Assembly (NCBI GenBank): GCA_003342815.1
Contig: PTEX01000119.1
Coordinates: 1,973,032-2,037,031 of the forward strand
Direction: 5' to 3'
From: Eudromia elegans
Lineage: Eukaryota > Chordata > Aves > Tinamiformes > Tinamidae
DNA length: 64,000 nt
Each line of letters begins with the position of its first letter. Position 1 is the stretch's first letter. Below are positions 13,101 to 26,178 of the stretch, piece by piece. Position numbers and translations under genes: made by a program. A model generated the notes under the pieces. It worked only from the letters and a program-made list of their open reading frames with translations. It ran no database searches and was not told the DNA's origin.

Positions 13101-16100
13101 GTATATTGCAACATTAGAAAGCTTTCGGTTTAAATATTTTTTTCTCTTGCTGATGGGGAAATGTAGTTCAAGGCTGCCCAGTGCTAAGACAAATACAACA
13201 AAACATGGACCTATCCCTATCCCTATTGTTCTCCAGCATGTAGTTACTTTTTATATCCTCAAGGCACTTGCTGTCCATGTCCTTCCAAAACTAATACTAG
13301 CCACATCATTATGCCAAATGCTTAAGGGATAAGTGGCTTGATTACTATAAGCATCTCGCCTAATCTACTAAGTCATGCAGTTCCACCTGGTGGTAAAAAT
13401 ACTTTGTGAAGATTTTGCCTTTATAGTGTTGCTAAAAAGGAGCCAGATGGTATAAGTTATCCTTGCTTTGCACTTCTGAAAAGGAAACAAAAAATTTAGA
13501 GAGATAAACTCATAATTCAGAAAACCTTGTGGTAAAATACATTTGTTATAGCCTAGGTAGCTTTCAAGAGTGGAAAGAGATGTGTGCAAACATTCATTCA
13601 AGCTCAGTAAACAAGTTAACCTTTGTTGGCACCTTTAAAATATGACCCGGTCCCCTCTAGCAACATAAAAGTCATATGCATATACATCCATCATCACGCT
13701 AACACTATTTTGATACATTGACTCATATTCAAAAGAGATTTTTTTTCACTTTTGGGAAAAGCCCTACTTATGCAATTCTTTTCTTTCTCCTCCATTAGAC
13801 TTTTTATAAGACAAATTCCGTTATCCTGTTTCATATGGAGTCATGTCAGACTTGTTTTGTGTGTCAGACTTGCTCAGGCAAAACAAGTAACAATCTGATA
13901 AGCAATACAGGTTTAGTCTTGGTGTGCACCTCCACATCATGTTAATCAAATTAAAAGGAAATGTGTTTTTTAGAGCAAAAGGTAGTACATTTTGATTTTT
14001 TTTTTTGTCAAAACCTGTGAAATTTCATTAGCAGCAATCACAGTATCAACAAATGGCAATCTCAGTACTATCATTTCCTTCTCTTTAGTTGTAAAGTTCA
14101 AAACAAGGCAAGAAAAGAATGCTTGTACTGAACAAACACATTTAGAAAAATACTACTCTTACCACCCAGAATTGCAAATATGAAAAATCCAAGTGTTTTT
14201 CAAGAAAATCCATATTAAGATTGCAGTTACGGGCCACTCAAAATATTGTGCTTTACTTCTAGTCTGAGCTTGTTCAGCTTCCACCACCAGATTCTGGCTG
14301 ATTTTTTGGACTACTTTTGCTCTGCTTCTGAAATCTAGGAGCCCTTTTCAGCCACCTGGTTACCTCATAGCCGTGTTTGCAACTCACTGTGATGAGATCT
14401 TCCACTTTGTTGGCACAGAATGTACTTAAAAACTATTAGCCCCTTAGCACAATTCCTAGGTGTAAGCTTTGTATATCTTATGCTCCTTTGCATTCCTGCT
14501 CTCAAACTTGTTCTGTTTCTTTGGATTTCCTAGGGTATAAATACATCCCTTGTAGAGCACCAGTGCAGGAGTACAAGACTGAGCTTGAAGAGACAACAAA
14601 TGGTCTGTGTAGATCATAAACATAGACACTCCTTAGTTTTTAATAGCATTGATGTGCAAATCAAAATAACAAAATAACAGAACCTTGTATTTCCTGAATC
14701 AGTATTCTCAGCACTCTTAAACTCAGTGATTTCACTGTTGACCTCTGAAGCACCCAGTTATGTCTCTTATACCTTCAAGCTTTTCCTCTGAATCACTAGG
14801 AAGCTAAAATTGATGCTTCCTCTGCAATAAACTTCATTTTTCCTTGGTTGATCTCACAGGTTAATCCGCCATCTTAAAACTACAAAGCATTCCTCTTTGT
14901 TTTCACACCTATCCAAATATTTGTTGCTTGTAAATGCCTTCTCTGGCTTTTTAGGCACACTGTTTTCAAAAGTCTGTAACATGAGTTGGCTTTTTTTGCT
15001 CAGCCCCATGTTGAAAAGTCATTGTTTGCAAATCCTGGCTGCCTCTGAGATATTGTGTACAAAGATATTCTCTTGGGTTTCTATTTTATGTTCTTTAAAG
15101 GTGTTGCCAGCAGACTAGGAACCGTGTGAGTAATCTCTGCATTGACCTCAAGACTTAATGTAGTGGCAAATTATGGATTCCCAAGCGTTTATAATTCTGC
15201 TATTTCAGAGAATGAGCCAAAACATATATAAAACCAGATTCTTCAAACGGCCACCTCCCTTGTTAAACCAAACTAATTCTTAACCTTCTCCTTCATAAGC
15301 AGAATATGATCATAGGCAGGTTGTGATCCTGCACACCAACATCAGGCATCATAGTAACGTATTTCCCAAACCTTCAGTCATAGTCAAGGCTCTTCTCTGA
15401 CTGTCAGTCAGTGATATCAGAAATGCAGCAATTCATTACTGGTCATTCTCTGGATCTCATAAAATAAGTCTTTGGTATTATCTCAGAGAGCTGCTGGCTA
15501 AAATGGAGAGTGTTGGGATGGGGAAGAGACTCAGGGAACAGATTGCAGTTCCCCAAAAAAAATACTCTAAGCATGGTGCTACTAAGATATATTGCTAAGT
15601 ACATCGTCTCAAATGTTATTATACAGCATTAACAGCACTTTTATGGTGGTTTTGGCATTCTCTTAAGACTGGGGTATGAATTGCCCAAAGAAGCCAGATG
15701 AGAATCTATCTAAATACATCCTCTAACCTTCGAATTATCTCTAACATTCTTCTCCATTTTAAGATGTTTTTTAAGAGGAAGTCTAATCAGTTTCCAAGGC
15801 TCAGTGTTCAGCTCACTGGAGCTAAAATAGATCTTACTCGGCAAAGTTAACAGATGCAATTTCCTGATAAGCATCTAATCATATAAACTGACGCTATTTC
15901 TTGTAGAAGTTATTGGGCATTTCTTAACAAGGAGGTTGTCTTTTTAGAAAGATTCGCTCATCTTCACTGGAAAGAAAATCATATACTCTATCTCAAAGAA
16001 GGAATCAAACTATGTTTACCTACTACTACCTGATATTGGCAAATTATGAAAATTTGAAAAATGAAGAGCATTTTTACCCTTTTTTCATCCATCATCTGTT

Positions 16101-19100
16101 TTTCCTCCCTCTCATAGTTGTATCATTTCCTCCAGCTGTGATTCCTCCTCAGTCTCCACCATTAGAAATCCTTAGAAAGGGTCCTCAGAATTAAATGTTA
16201 GAAGATCTCATGCCAGCAGTAAGACTGGCAATAAGATTAAAATGCACTAAAAAAAAAGAGAAATCTTGTAAAAATATGGGCTTACAGTTAGCTATAAGTA
16301 GGTCACTTTGGAGGTCCTATTGAACTGGATCCAAGTCAAGTAATTGAAGATCATGCGGAACATAGAACTTTCCCAATAAGATTTTTTCCACATTATGTCT
16401 AACTCTTGGAGACACCAACCACCTCCACTTGTGCTCTAACTTACTCCCCTTTTGAGATTTAGGAGACCAAATTGCTTCCACATGACATGTCCTGGAATGC
16501 TGAAAATTGATCTAACTTACAATTCAAAAGTTCAGATTCTTTTCAAGAGTCATATTTCAAAAGTTAGAAAATTATTTCCTTTTTATCTTCTAACCTGGAA
16601 CTTATAGGCAATTTAAACATTATGACAGGACTATAATATAACCTCTTTATCTTCATTCCTTTATTATTTTAACATGAAAGAGTAAGAGAAAAGAAATTTT
16701 ATAATTTATCAGGCAGTAATATTAAGACTTTAACTCAAATGCGCATCAGAAAGAGTAAGTATTGGCTGTCTGCTATTCATTTGCAGAAGTCATTCGCCAT
16801 ACCATTCAACAGTTTCCTGCTCATTTTCAAATCTTCCTGACACAGATTTCTAGACACAGAAATCTAATTTTTGGCAAAATACTGCTGCGTGGAAAAATGG
16901 ATTTGGACTCCCCTGGCCAATCTTTACACATACTGCAGGATAAAAAAAATAAACTTTCCTGAGGTTATTCCATCCCCTTGTGAACTGTAGTCCCTGGCTT
17001 GTCCAGGAAAAAGATTGCATACTGATATTTAAGTGCTCTTAGTATCCATTCTTTCCCAATGGCCATGAAAGAGCCAATTGTTTCAGCAATATCTACATAT
17101 ATAGTAACAATATCTAAGACCATTAATTTTATGTGTCCATTTCACTAAATAGAGCCTAACTGTTGACTTTTAAAGGTCTTTTAGTAAGATGAAGAACAAC
17201 ATAATAAGCAATGTATAAATATTTGGATACTCCAGTATTTATTAAACAAAATACAAACCACTCCTTTTCTCCTGCTTTTTTTATTTTTTTTTCCTGAATG
17301 TCCTTTCTTTGCATTATCCAGCTGTAATTTAATGCCTGAGGGTTAATACTATACAAACAATCATTTATTTCAGAAGAAATGTAATCATTACTAAGCTATT
17401 CCCTTGGCTAAAGAAGAATCTCTGCTTTCTTTATCCCAGCTGGGTTGAGGTAATTGCCTTCGGCTGAGGCAGGAGAATGGAAAGCAGATGAAGCATGTTG
17501 AAGATTAACCACACAAAGAAACTGCCCGAACAAAGAGCAGGCTAGACTCAGAGGAGAGGAGCCAATCCCACAGTCTGCACAGGCAGTCTGGAAAGGGAAG
17601 AAACTGCACGAAGATGCTCACACCTCATTTATAAGATTTGCATCTGCTGCTTAATATCAACCTGGGAGGAAAGTCATCAGCAATTTCGGTTAGTGTGTGT
17701 GTATGCATGCAAACTTTGGACTTTGACAGACTTTCCATTAAGAAAAAAGATGCAACAAAAATCAAGTGATTCTGGTCATTTACTCAAACACTGATACTAG
17801 GAAGATTGTTTATGGTTCATGCTTTTTCTTTCTTTATTTTTCTCTGCTCACATTCATATTGTAAAACAGGGGGGATCTTTAACCCTGCTAGGGACTCAAA
17901 TCCAGTACAAAAGTTCAGAAATATACCCCTATCTGATATTAACTCACTAGATGTCTCTTGTCTACTGTAACATGTGTGGGATTGTCTCCTGTGACATGTA
18001 ACCTTGTGTGGGATTAATTTCACCCATATGAGGCTCTTTAAAGTTATAAAGGTTAAGCTAGTCATCCTAGCTGCCATTATAGCCAAAGGAGTAAAATAAG
18101 AGTGATATTAGGCATATGCGTTAGAGAGAGAGGCTCACTTCTTTCTACTGGGCACAGAAGAGATGACAGAGACTGCTTCAGGATTGTACCTCAGACTTTG
18201 AAAAGTGTAATTGAGGACTGTTGAAGCAACCTTTCTGTCCTGGAAAAAAAAAAAGGTATCTGATGAACACCTACCTGTGCAGCAGACATACAGACAGGGA
18301 GTCTGCACACTACTGGGGAAAGACCCTCCTCGACCTTTCCAGGATACTGACAATGTCTTGGCAGCCTCGTCATTCTGGCCTGTGACCCTTTCATTAACAG
18401 TGATCTGATTGTTTTTGTATTTTTATTTTTCCCATTAAAAATCTCCACTGCTCCAGCACTAAAACATTCATTGACACTCACTGCAGGTTAGGCATTTTAC
18501 CTGATATCAGGCTGAACTGAAAAGCGACAGATGTGGAAATCCCTCCGAACCGTGTCTAGCATAGGGTCCACTGGGAGACCCAAGGAGAAGAGTTCCCTCT
18601 GTGGAGACAAGCAGAGGCTTGAAGGCCTTCACTGTTCTCTAGTAAACTCAGTCCTTGTTCTCCAGTAGAGGATTTTGCATGCCAGAGAGAAGAAATCATG
18701 TCCTTTAAACAGATAATTGTTATGGGGGTCTAATCCTTCATCCCAAACATTAATCTCAGGATGGATCTTTGTTCACTCCACTTTAGAGAACTTCTTTACA
18801 GGGTGATAGCTCAAAGAGCAGAACAAGCATTCTTGGAAATATAAAGTTAGTTTATTTGGATTACTTCCATTGCTATTTTAGTGCTTAAGTAAATACAAGT
18901 AAGACTGGGATATGAGTAGGAGTGATATACTAATGCTTTGTTAGCAACCATACACTGTTCCCCTTCCCTCAATGAATTAAATCGTCATTCTATTCTGCAG
19001 CTACAATGGAAATTTCCATCAATAATCAGAGCAAACTTTTTGAAAGCAGGATAAAATCAGTAAAATAGTCTTTTTATTACTTTGAACTTGTAATTAAAAT

Positions 19101-20093
19101 AAGAAAGCTGGATCACACCATAAAGAGAGTAGTAGCCCTATCAAATCCCTGGGAAAGCTAGGGGTCTCTTTATAGAATTAATCTGCATTTTAATCAGATC
19201 ATTTCTAAAGCTTTGCACTTATACAGAATCACAGACCCTTCAATGTTAGAAATGAATAGAAAGAAAAATTCTCAAAAGTTTTACCACAGAAGATGTCCAT
19301 GTCAAACTCATATAACTAGAGGATTTTGAGTGATACCCATAATACTGGTTCTGTTGTGACAGTGGATAAGCTGAGATAAATTCTTGTCTATCCAAAGTGA
19401 GTGACAAATCTATTCATTTCAATGGGATCAAAAGCTCATACCTGGATTCCAGCAGGGAAAGTATAATTGGATGAAGTTCCAGCACTACTCAGTTGACATG
19501 TCAGAGAGATAATCTCTACAATCAGGACTTGCACTGGTGTTTTTCTATGAGATGGTTTAGAAATGTGGGTTGGAAACGTCTGTCATCTATCCACCACCTT
19601 CACTTTACATAAAAATTACATTACATGTATGCTTTATATATTTTTATATATATGTACATACATACATTCATCTATATGTGGGTAGGCATTCCAGAATAAT
19701 TTGCCTGTGCAGCCAAACATTAATATATATACATACTCTCTCTATATATTTATTTATGCAAACTGGGGATGTAAGTCTGTTAAAGAATATAACAACTTTC
19801 TCCTCTTCTTCCTGAAGACATATTCCTAACTTCTAGTGATGATGAACACAAGGCATTGAGCCATCAGCTGTTTTTTAAATTCATCGAATAAATTGCTTCA
19901 TGAATCTTTCAGAGTGCAAAGGCCTCCTATGTTTGAGCACATGAATGAAAGTGTAAGCCTTGAGATGCAGTAGCAACACAGATTTTTACAATCCATAAAC
20001 TTTCGTTTTATCTGTTCAGCAACATCAAGGCTGCAAACAGCACATAGCCATTGTTAGCTCTGTTACCAAAACCTGTGATTTATCTGTCATTTT

Positions 20094-20119
20094 TTTGTTT
20101 GTTTGTTTGTTTTGTTTGT
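20094..20119. repeat. (TTTG)n simple repeat
   Basis: Consecutive TTTG units, with one imperfect unit, follow a short T run. This is a short microsatellite with no sign of function. Confidence 0.9.
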
Positions 20120-23030
20120 CTCTTTGAGACACAAACACTCATTTGCTTGTTTTATTAATATTAAATATGTAAAATAAAGTCTCATTTTCCAAGGAAAACA
20201 GCTATACATTGAAGTGCCTTTTCAGTCTCAGCGAAAGTCTCACTTGCTTGTCCTCTTTCAGATCATGGTACACTGTGTTCTGACAGGGCCAAGAAGTTGT
20301 ATGTGCATGTGGAGTATCACACAAATACTAAGGTGATTGGACTTGTAAGACTAGAAGTATAAGTATTCTATGGCCTGAAATTCTTCTTTTGCTAGGCTAC
20401 ACATAGGAAAAATATATCATGCAGTTCTCCAAGGATTTGTCCATATTTCACTGATGTTGAGTAGTTGTAGAGAAAATGTTTTATCCCACTTTGTTCTTGC
20501 TCTTCACAATCTTGAGGCTTTGACTTTTTGGTAACAGTGATGTTTCAAAATATGGAATCTGTTTCTGCTTTGCATTTTCCATCTGTATGTCTTTGTTACG
20601 GTTTGAGATTAATCACTGAGGTTGACAAATGTTTCCTGATTTTCCTCTGAGGATGTGCAATACCTATTGCATCACTGTTTTGTCAGGGGCCTCCAAAGTG
20701 CACCAGCAGATGAAAGTGTGCATGCTCCTGGCTCTTGGATATGAAGAGAGTTGTTTGAACAGCAACAACCAGCTCCATTGTGTTCACAGCAAACTCCGTG
20801 AAGTTCCTTTCAGCTACATGTCACTTCCAGTTTATGTTATCTGAAGATTTAACAATCATAGATGGTACAAAGCTCTTTTCAAAATTCTTATTCAAGCAAG
20901 GGCTCATACCCAAACCTGTCTGCACATTATAAGTAGGATGACTTGCTCAATAAGGTTGAAATAATTTTGACAGGCACATTTAGACATTTTTTTGGATGCT
21001 CAGATACTTTAATCTGCAGATTAGGCACTTCTGATTACCTACATGGAAAAACATAATAAGCTAAACAGATCTTCTGGATGAAGAAGACACAAATGAGAGG
21101 TGCTTACCACTTTGCTTACACAAAATAAATATTGCATACTTTCATATTTTTGTCAGCTTTAATCCAAGGTCAATGGCCTTCCAAAGGCTAGTAGCACTCA
21201 TCTAACACAGAAAACACACAAACTATTTTGCAATAACTCCCCCATGTGGGCATTCAATTTTGTTATTTCATTTTTAAAGCAGAACAGTTATCTCAAGTAT
21301 TAATTTTGCTGGCAAGTAGAGTGGCTGCACAGGCAAATTATTCTGGAATACCTACGTATGAAAATCTTTATCTTGGTCAATCTGCATATAAGTAAAATCT
21401 AGAAAGGCTCATCTGTGGCAATCCAAGCTCCAGTGTAGACAATTCTGCTTTGTTTTCTTCTAGATTAAGAAGGAGAGAGAGCTGGCTTATCCCTCCTGGT
21501 AAAAGAAGGTAAAAGAAAGTAATTTCCTCTGGTTCATCTGGCTGAATCTGAGTCCCCTTGAAGCTCAGTTGATCAGTAGAGCTTCACCTCAATTTGTTTA
21601 CTGAATTTAGGCAAAGCTTCTCTGCCATCAACTCTGGGCAAGTCTAATTAGCTCCCTCTTTGAAATACTCTGTGGAGCTGAGAGAAACCCCCTGCTAATG
21701 TGGTCAGCATTGAACTGGTTTTGCAGACATATTTCCAGGGGCACTCTTGGCTTAGAAGTTTTGCAGGAATACAGACCATCCAAAATTCCGTGACTAGAAA
21801 ACTTTGTATTGGAATACTAATGACGTTAATTGCTTCTAAGTAGCTTGATCATGCCGATATTTGATTGCTTCTCTGCTTTTGTCTGGGGATAAAAAATGAT
21901 TACCTAAAGATCCAGCAGGCATTTTGGCAATAAGGAAGTATTGATTTTTGCCTTCATTTTACAAGAGATGAAGCCTCTTCTTTAAACGACAGATCATGAA
22001 ACTCCCTAAGTGTGTCATATTTCTGCTGGTTGTATCACACAGGAAAGCTGCATGGGCTATGACATGGGCAACGGGTGCATGAAGCAGGAAAGGAAGCCTC
22101 CAGTTCGCTTCTGTCTTTGAACTGGCTGATTGAGCAATGGGCTGTAGGTGGGTAGAAGAGAGGTCATTTTCAGGCTGAGTAAACAGAGCAATTTCTCACC
22201 CAGAAATCTCCCCCTGTGGCAGCCGTTTGACCTACAGAGAGCTTGTCCTTTGTCTATTCACAAAGAAAATTGTGGGCGGCTGTTCCTAGATATTTTCTTT
22301 CTTCTTAAACTCTTCAGAAAAATTGGCATACATGATACTGAAGAGCAGTGATGGAAATCTTGGACTGAGAAGCTTCTTTGTTAGCCATTTGGGAAGAAAA
22401 CTACAAGTACAAACTCAGATACTGTTCCGGATGCTTTATGTGGATTGACTGATGGTTTACCAAAGGATGCTGAATGGAGCAGCATGGAGCCCATGCAGAA
22501 AGGGTCCTGAAGCTCTACTGCTCTGATTCATCAAGGGCCCGATTGTTCACCTCTACAAAGGGAAATATTTAGAAAACGGTCTACGAAAATAATGGTATAT
22601 GAACATAAATGGCAAGAGACAGAGAACAAAACGGGGAAAGCTTCTTTGTATGAGTCTGGAGAGGTTTATAATTACCTGCGGGTGGTGGGTGGGAGAGGAG
22701 GGGGAGCAGTGAATGCAAAAAATGTGACCCATACCCCTGCTGCAGACTAGGATATAGGAATGACTTTTTGAAAATGTTTGGCACTTTGCTTTTGAGACAT
22801 ATTCTTTAAATTTTCACATCCTTGTTTCTTTACAAAGCTGAGGTACCACAGTACCATAATAAATTCGGTTTCTGTCCTTTATTGAGATGAGTCAGCCTCA
22901 GAAAATCCTGGTATCTCTCTAGGTCAAACTTTTAACAGATTTCCAGACCAATTTTCCAATTTTCCAATCAAGTTGATTTGGAAGATTTTGACATCGATTA
23001 CTGTGCCCTTTTTCCTTCAGACTCATGTCC

Positions 23031-23069
23031 AAATAAACAAATAAAAATAAATAATTAAATAAATAAAAA
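23031..23069. repeat. (AAAT)n imperfect microsatellite
   Basis: AAATA-type units with small interruptions run for about 40 bases. It is an ordinary AT-rich microsatellite. Confidence 0.85.
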
Positions 23070-25065
23070 CCAGAAAAATACTTGTTTTGCTAATATAATG
23101 CCTTTTGGTTTGTCTCACACCAAATGTACACTGGGACTGCCTATATAAGCTATTAGTAATGCACAGTTCTTTCACTGTGGTTAAATAAACTGCTTAAATA
23201 AATGCCTTATTACATGTATGCACATATTGCTATCTATCAATAACTATTTTGCCTAACATAACATAGATCATCTTGTACGTTCATTGGTATTTAACAGACA
23301 CTTGTTGAAGAGAACTAAGTCTATTAACAGAAATGTTGAAATTTGAAACTTCTCAATTCTAAGGGTTTTAATAATTTAGCAAATCCAGGGCAAGAATTTT
23401 CCATACTTTTGAGAGTAATTACTCCAATCTATTTGCATATATTCCAGCACTTGCATTCTCTTGTAAGCTCATTAAAATGTTGCAGCTCTCGTTCCAGTGA
23501 CTGAGTATTTGAAATATCAAACTGAATACAAGGGTCAGCCCAACCACATGGATATTGAATCAAAAGAATTTGAGCAATTCTTTCTAGGGATAAGGCAATC
23601 AATTTCATGTTTTCCTAATTAGCAGATGTATATGCGAGTTCTCCTTTCACTTGACCTAGAATTTTTATGTGTATTGTAACTATGGCTGAACTGTTGACAT
23701 AGACTTCATCAGCTGGACTGAAGAATTGCTTTCACCAAGTAAATAATACCCATTTCATCTTTGTAATATCCATCTTTCAAGAATATTAATAGATTTTTTT
23801 TCCTAAAATTTCTCTGAATTAAATATTAAAACACACAATTGAAATAGCCTATGAAAACAGAAACTGTGAATGTGGAAGCTGAGCCATGTTAATGTCAGTG
23901 CTTAATAAATTCTCTTTCGCTCTCTTTAAATTCCCCAGCTTCTCCAGTGCTTCAGAATATTAAATTGCATTACATTAAAATGCACTAAATTGCATTTATC
24001 CCTTTCATATCAAGGTACAGAACAAAGTCAGTATCTACAAATACAAATACAAAAAAAGGACAATCAGGCCATGGGACTAAGCACCACTTCTCACTGCCAT
24101 TCAGTGCCCTGGTACTCGAACACCAGGTATATCTGTATTGGTTTAGCCTTCAGTATAAGTGCAGATTGAGTCTCAGATCCTCTGCACTAAATCCATGGAA
24201 AGATGCCCTAATTGCTTCATTACCTCACAACTTGTGCTAAAAATATATTGGCAAGAGTGTTCTAGCTTCACTGTGCAGAATCATACTGCATCATCCTGTT
24301 CCCTGAATTGCTAGAAGACTAAATGTCTAGGGAGAGTGACAGATTTCTGAGAACAACACACTAACAAAAAAAGAAAAGGAGCATATCATGCTGCTCCCAC
24401 TGCTGTCAGTGAGGGGTCCCTGCACACTGCAAAACACAACATCAGTTTTCTTTGCCAATTTCTGGGAGTGTTGATTCCTTTCCTTTCAGACAGACAGTTC
24501 AAAACAGGGAAAATCAGATATAGGTGTCATTTTAGTGTCACTTTTCTCAGGGATTTTATTTATTCATGCATTGTCATCCAGGAGTTTACAAAATAGCCCA
24601 GTATGAGACAGCTTTTAAATTAAACGAGTACTATTCTTATTACTGGTTCTGACCTCCATGTTGTCAAGTTTTATTGAGAAGTTTGTGAACTAAGCCCTGA
24701 AACCTACTCCCAAGCTTGTGTTTGTACTATCTAGTGTCTGAGAAAATAGATGTTCTGACGAGATATTATCAACACCATGCATAAATTTGTTACAGGTACA
24801 TGTCTTCTGTGGAGGAACACCCAGTCAGAAATTGTTGCTCTACATGTAATCATGCATCAATATGTAATTTTTGCCTATTTGGAAAAAAAAGAGTACACTG
24901 ATAAAAACAATATAACAGCTTCACAGACAAGTTTGAAAGTGTCAGGATTAAAAATAACTATGAATGAACTAATCGGACACCATGTGGAATGAAGATGAGC
25001 ATGACCAGATTATCACCCTAACTTTAATAACAAACTTTGCAGAGACAAATCAAACCTTCTCCATT

Positions 25066-25103
25066 AAAAAAGAAAGGAAGAAAGAAAGAAAGGAAAAAAA
25101 AGA
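25066..25103. repeat. (GAAA)n purine microsatellite
   Basis: A run made only of A and G, dominated by GAAA and GGAA units. It accounts for the lysine-rich stretch in the open frame at 24982-25176, which I therefore do not treat as a gene. Confidence 0.9.
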
Positions 25104-26094
25104 TAATGTAGTGAGTGTCCTTACTACTAAAGGAAATAAAAAGAAAATCATCGGTACTTTTGGACGCCCTCTTTAGCAGTTAATTCAGCCCTTTGTCTCA
25201 GCCAACACGCAGGTTTGTGCCACAGCTTGACTGGTCAATTCATCATTTTCAGTAAAAGGGTATATTTATTATTTTAACTATGTTCAATTTGCCTGAGCTC
25301 GAGCACTACGATGCAACACAGTTTTCCTTAGGTAAAGCTTTGGACATTATGTCAAAGGCTTTTTTACTCTTCATGTTTCTTTCTCAGTATAGTCTCTTCT
25401 CATGAACCTCCTTTTTACTGCACCAGAAGAGTTAAGTTTGAAATGGATATGTGATATGCATACAACACACACAGTCCTTGATATTATTTTGTTGGAAGTC
25501 ATGGGCACTGTGGTATGCCATTTCAGAAAGCTTTTTTCAATACGAAGGGATCATTTGCAGTTAAATTGCCACCAGCTGATTCAATATTATGCATAAAATC
25601 AGTTGTTCTTTTGGAAGCATGAGTGTAACTACTACTCTGAAAGGCAAGGATGTGATTAAGCATCTGAAGATATTTTTTTAATATGTGGACTTTGACGATT
25701 TAGGCCTGCTGGCTCTCCTGACAGGACATCCATGAATATAAAGGATATGCTGCTGTATATTCCCTCCTAATTGTGATCACATCAGCCTAAAGCAATCGCA
25801 GAGGCTGACACTTCATTTGTGATACTGGGTTATTCCACAAGTGTTCAAAAGTCACAGATGTCTTGCTTCTTTGGACAGTCTCCCAGAAAACACTCCCAGT
25901 ACCGTCCAAAAACACTATTATCACATTCCATTCTGCTTCTTTATTTTTATATATTTCTCTCTCACACTTCATGTAATAAAGAGTGCTATATTTATTGTAA
26001 TTAGTCATTTATTTGCAACAGATAACAAATCATACATGTATATAGTGAACATCCAATTGCAAAGGAAACTCAGAGCCACTTTGATACAGAGGCT

Positions 26095-26178
26095 GTCCTT
26101 TTTCCCTTGTGGAGCAGGGGATTGGAGTAGATGATCTCTAGAGGTCCTTTCCAACCCTAAAGATATTCTGTGATTCTG
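26095..26178 (+). mobile_element. CR1 LINE 3' end, short and better preserved
   Basis: The sequence contains the diagnostic avian CR1 tail: a 'gagcaggggattggagtaga' segment, then 'tgatctctagaggtcctttc', 'caaccctaaagatattctg' and a terminal repeat of the TGATTCTG type ending at about 26178. The copy is severely 5'-truncated, leaving only about 85 bases, as is typical of LINE insertions. It matches the familiar consensus closely, so it looks younger than the copy at 9.7-10.1 kb. The 5' boundary is uncertain by about 20 bases. Confidence 0.9.

Larger units (their letters stand above)
10106..26094. other. Intergenic, no supported gene
   Basis: About 16 kb of AT-rich DNA without a recognisable coding exon. 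It holds short low-complexity runs: an A run at about 10517-10529, AT-rich sequence at about 19625-19760, (TTTG)n at about 20094-20119, (AAAT)n at about 23031-23069 and (GAAA)n at 25066-25103. The longest frames, such as 11749-12144 on the minus strand, show no domain. A sequence at 17628-17643 pairs TTTATAAG with the octamer ATTTGCAT, and is discussed as a weak promoter-like site. Confidence 0.6.

Noticed and set aside
19218-19262. 'cagaatcacaga' as another CR1 tail
   Set aside because: Only about 12 bases fit, and the following sequence does not continue the CR1 order.
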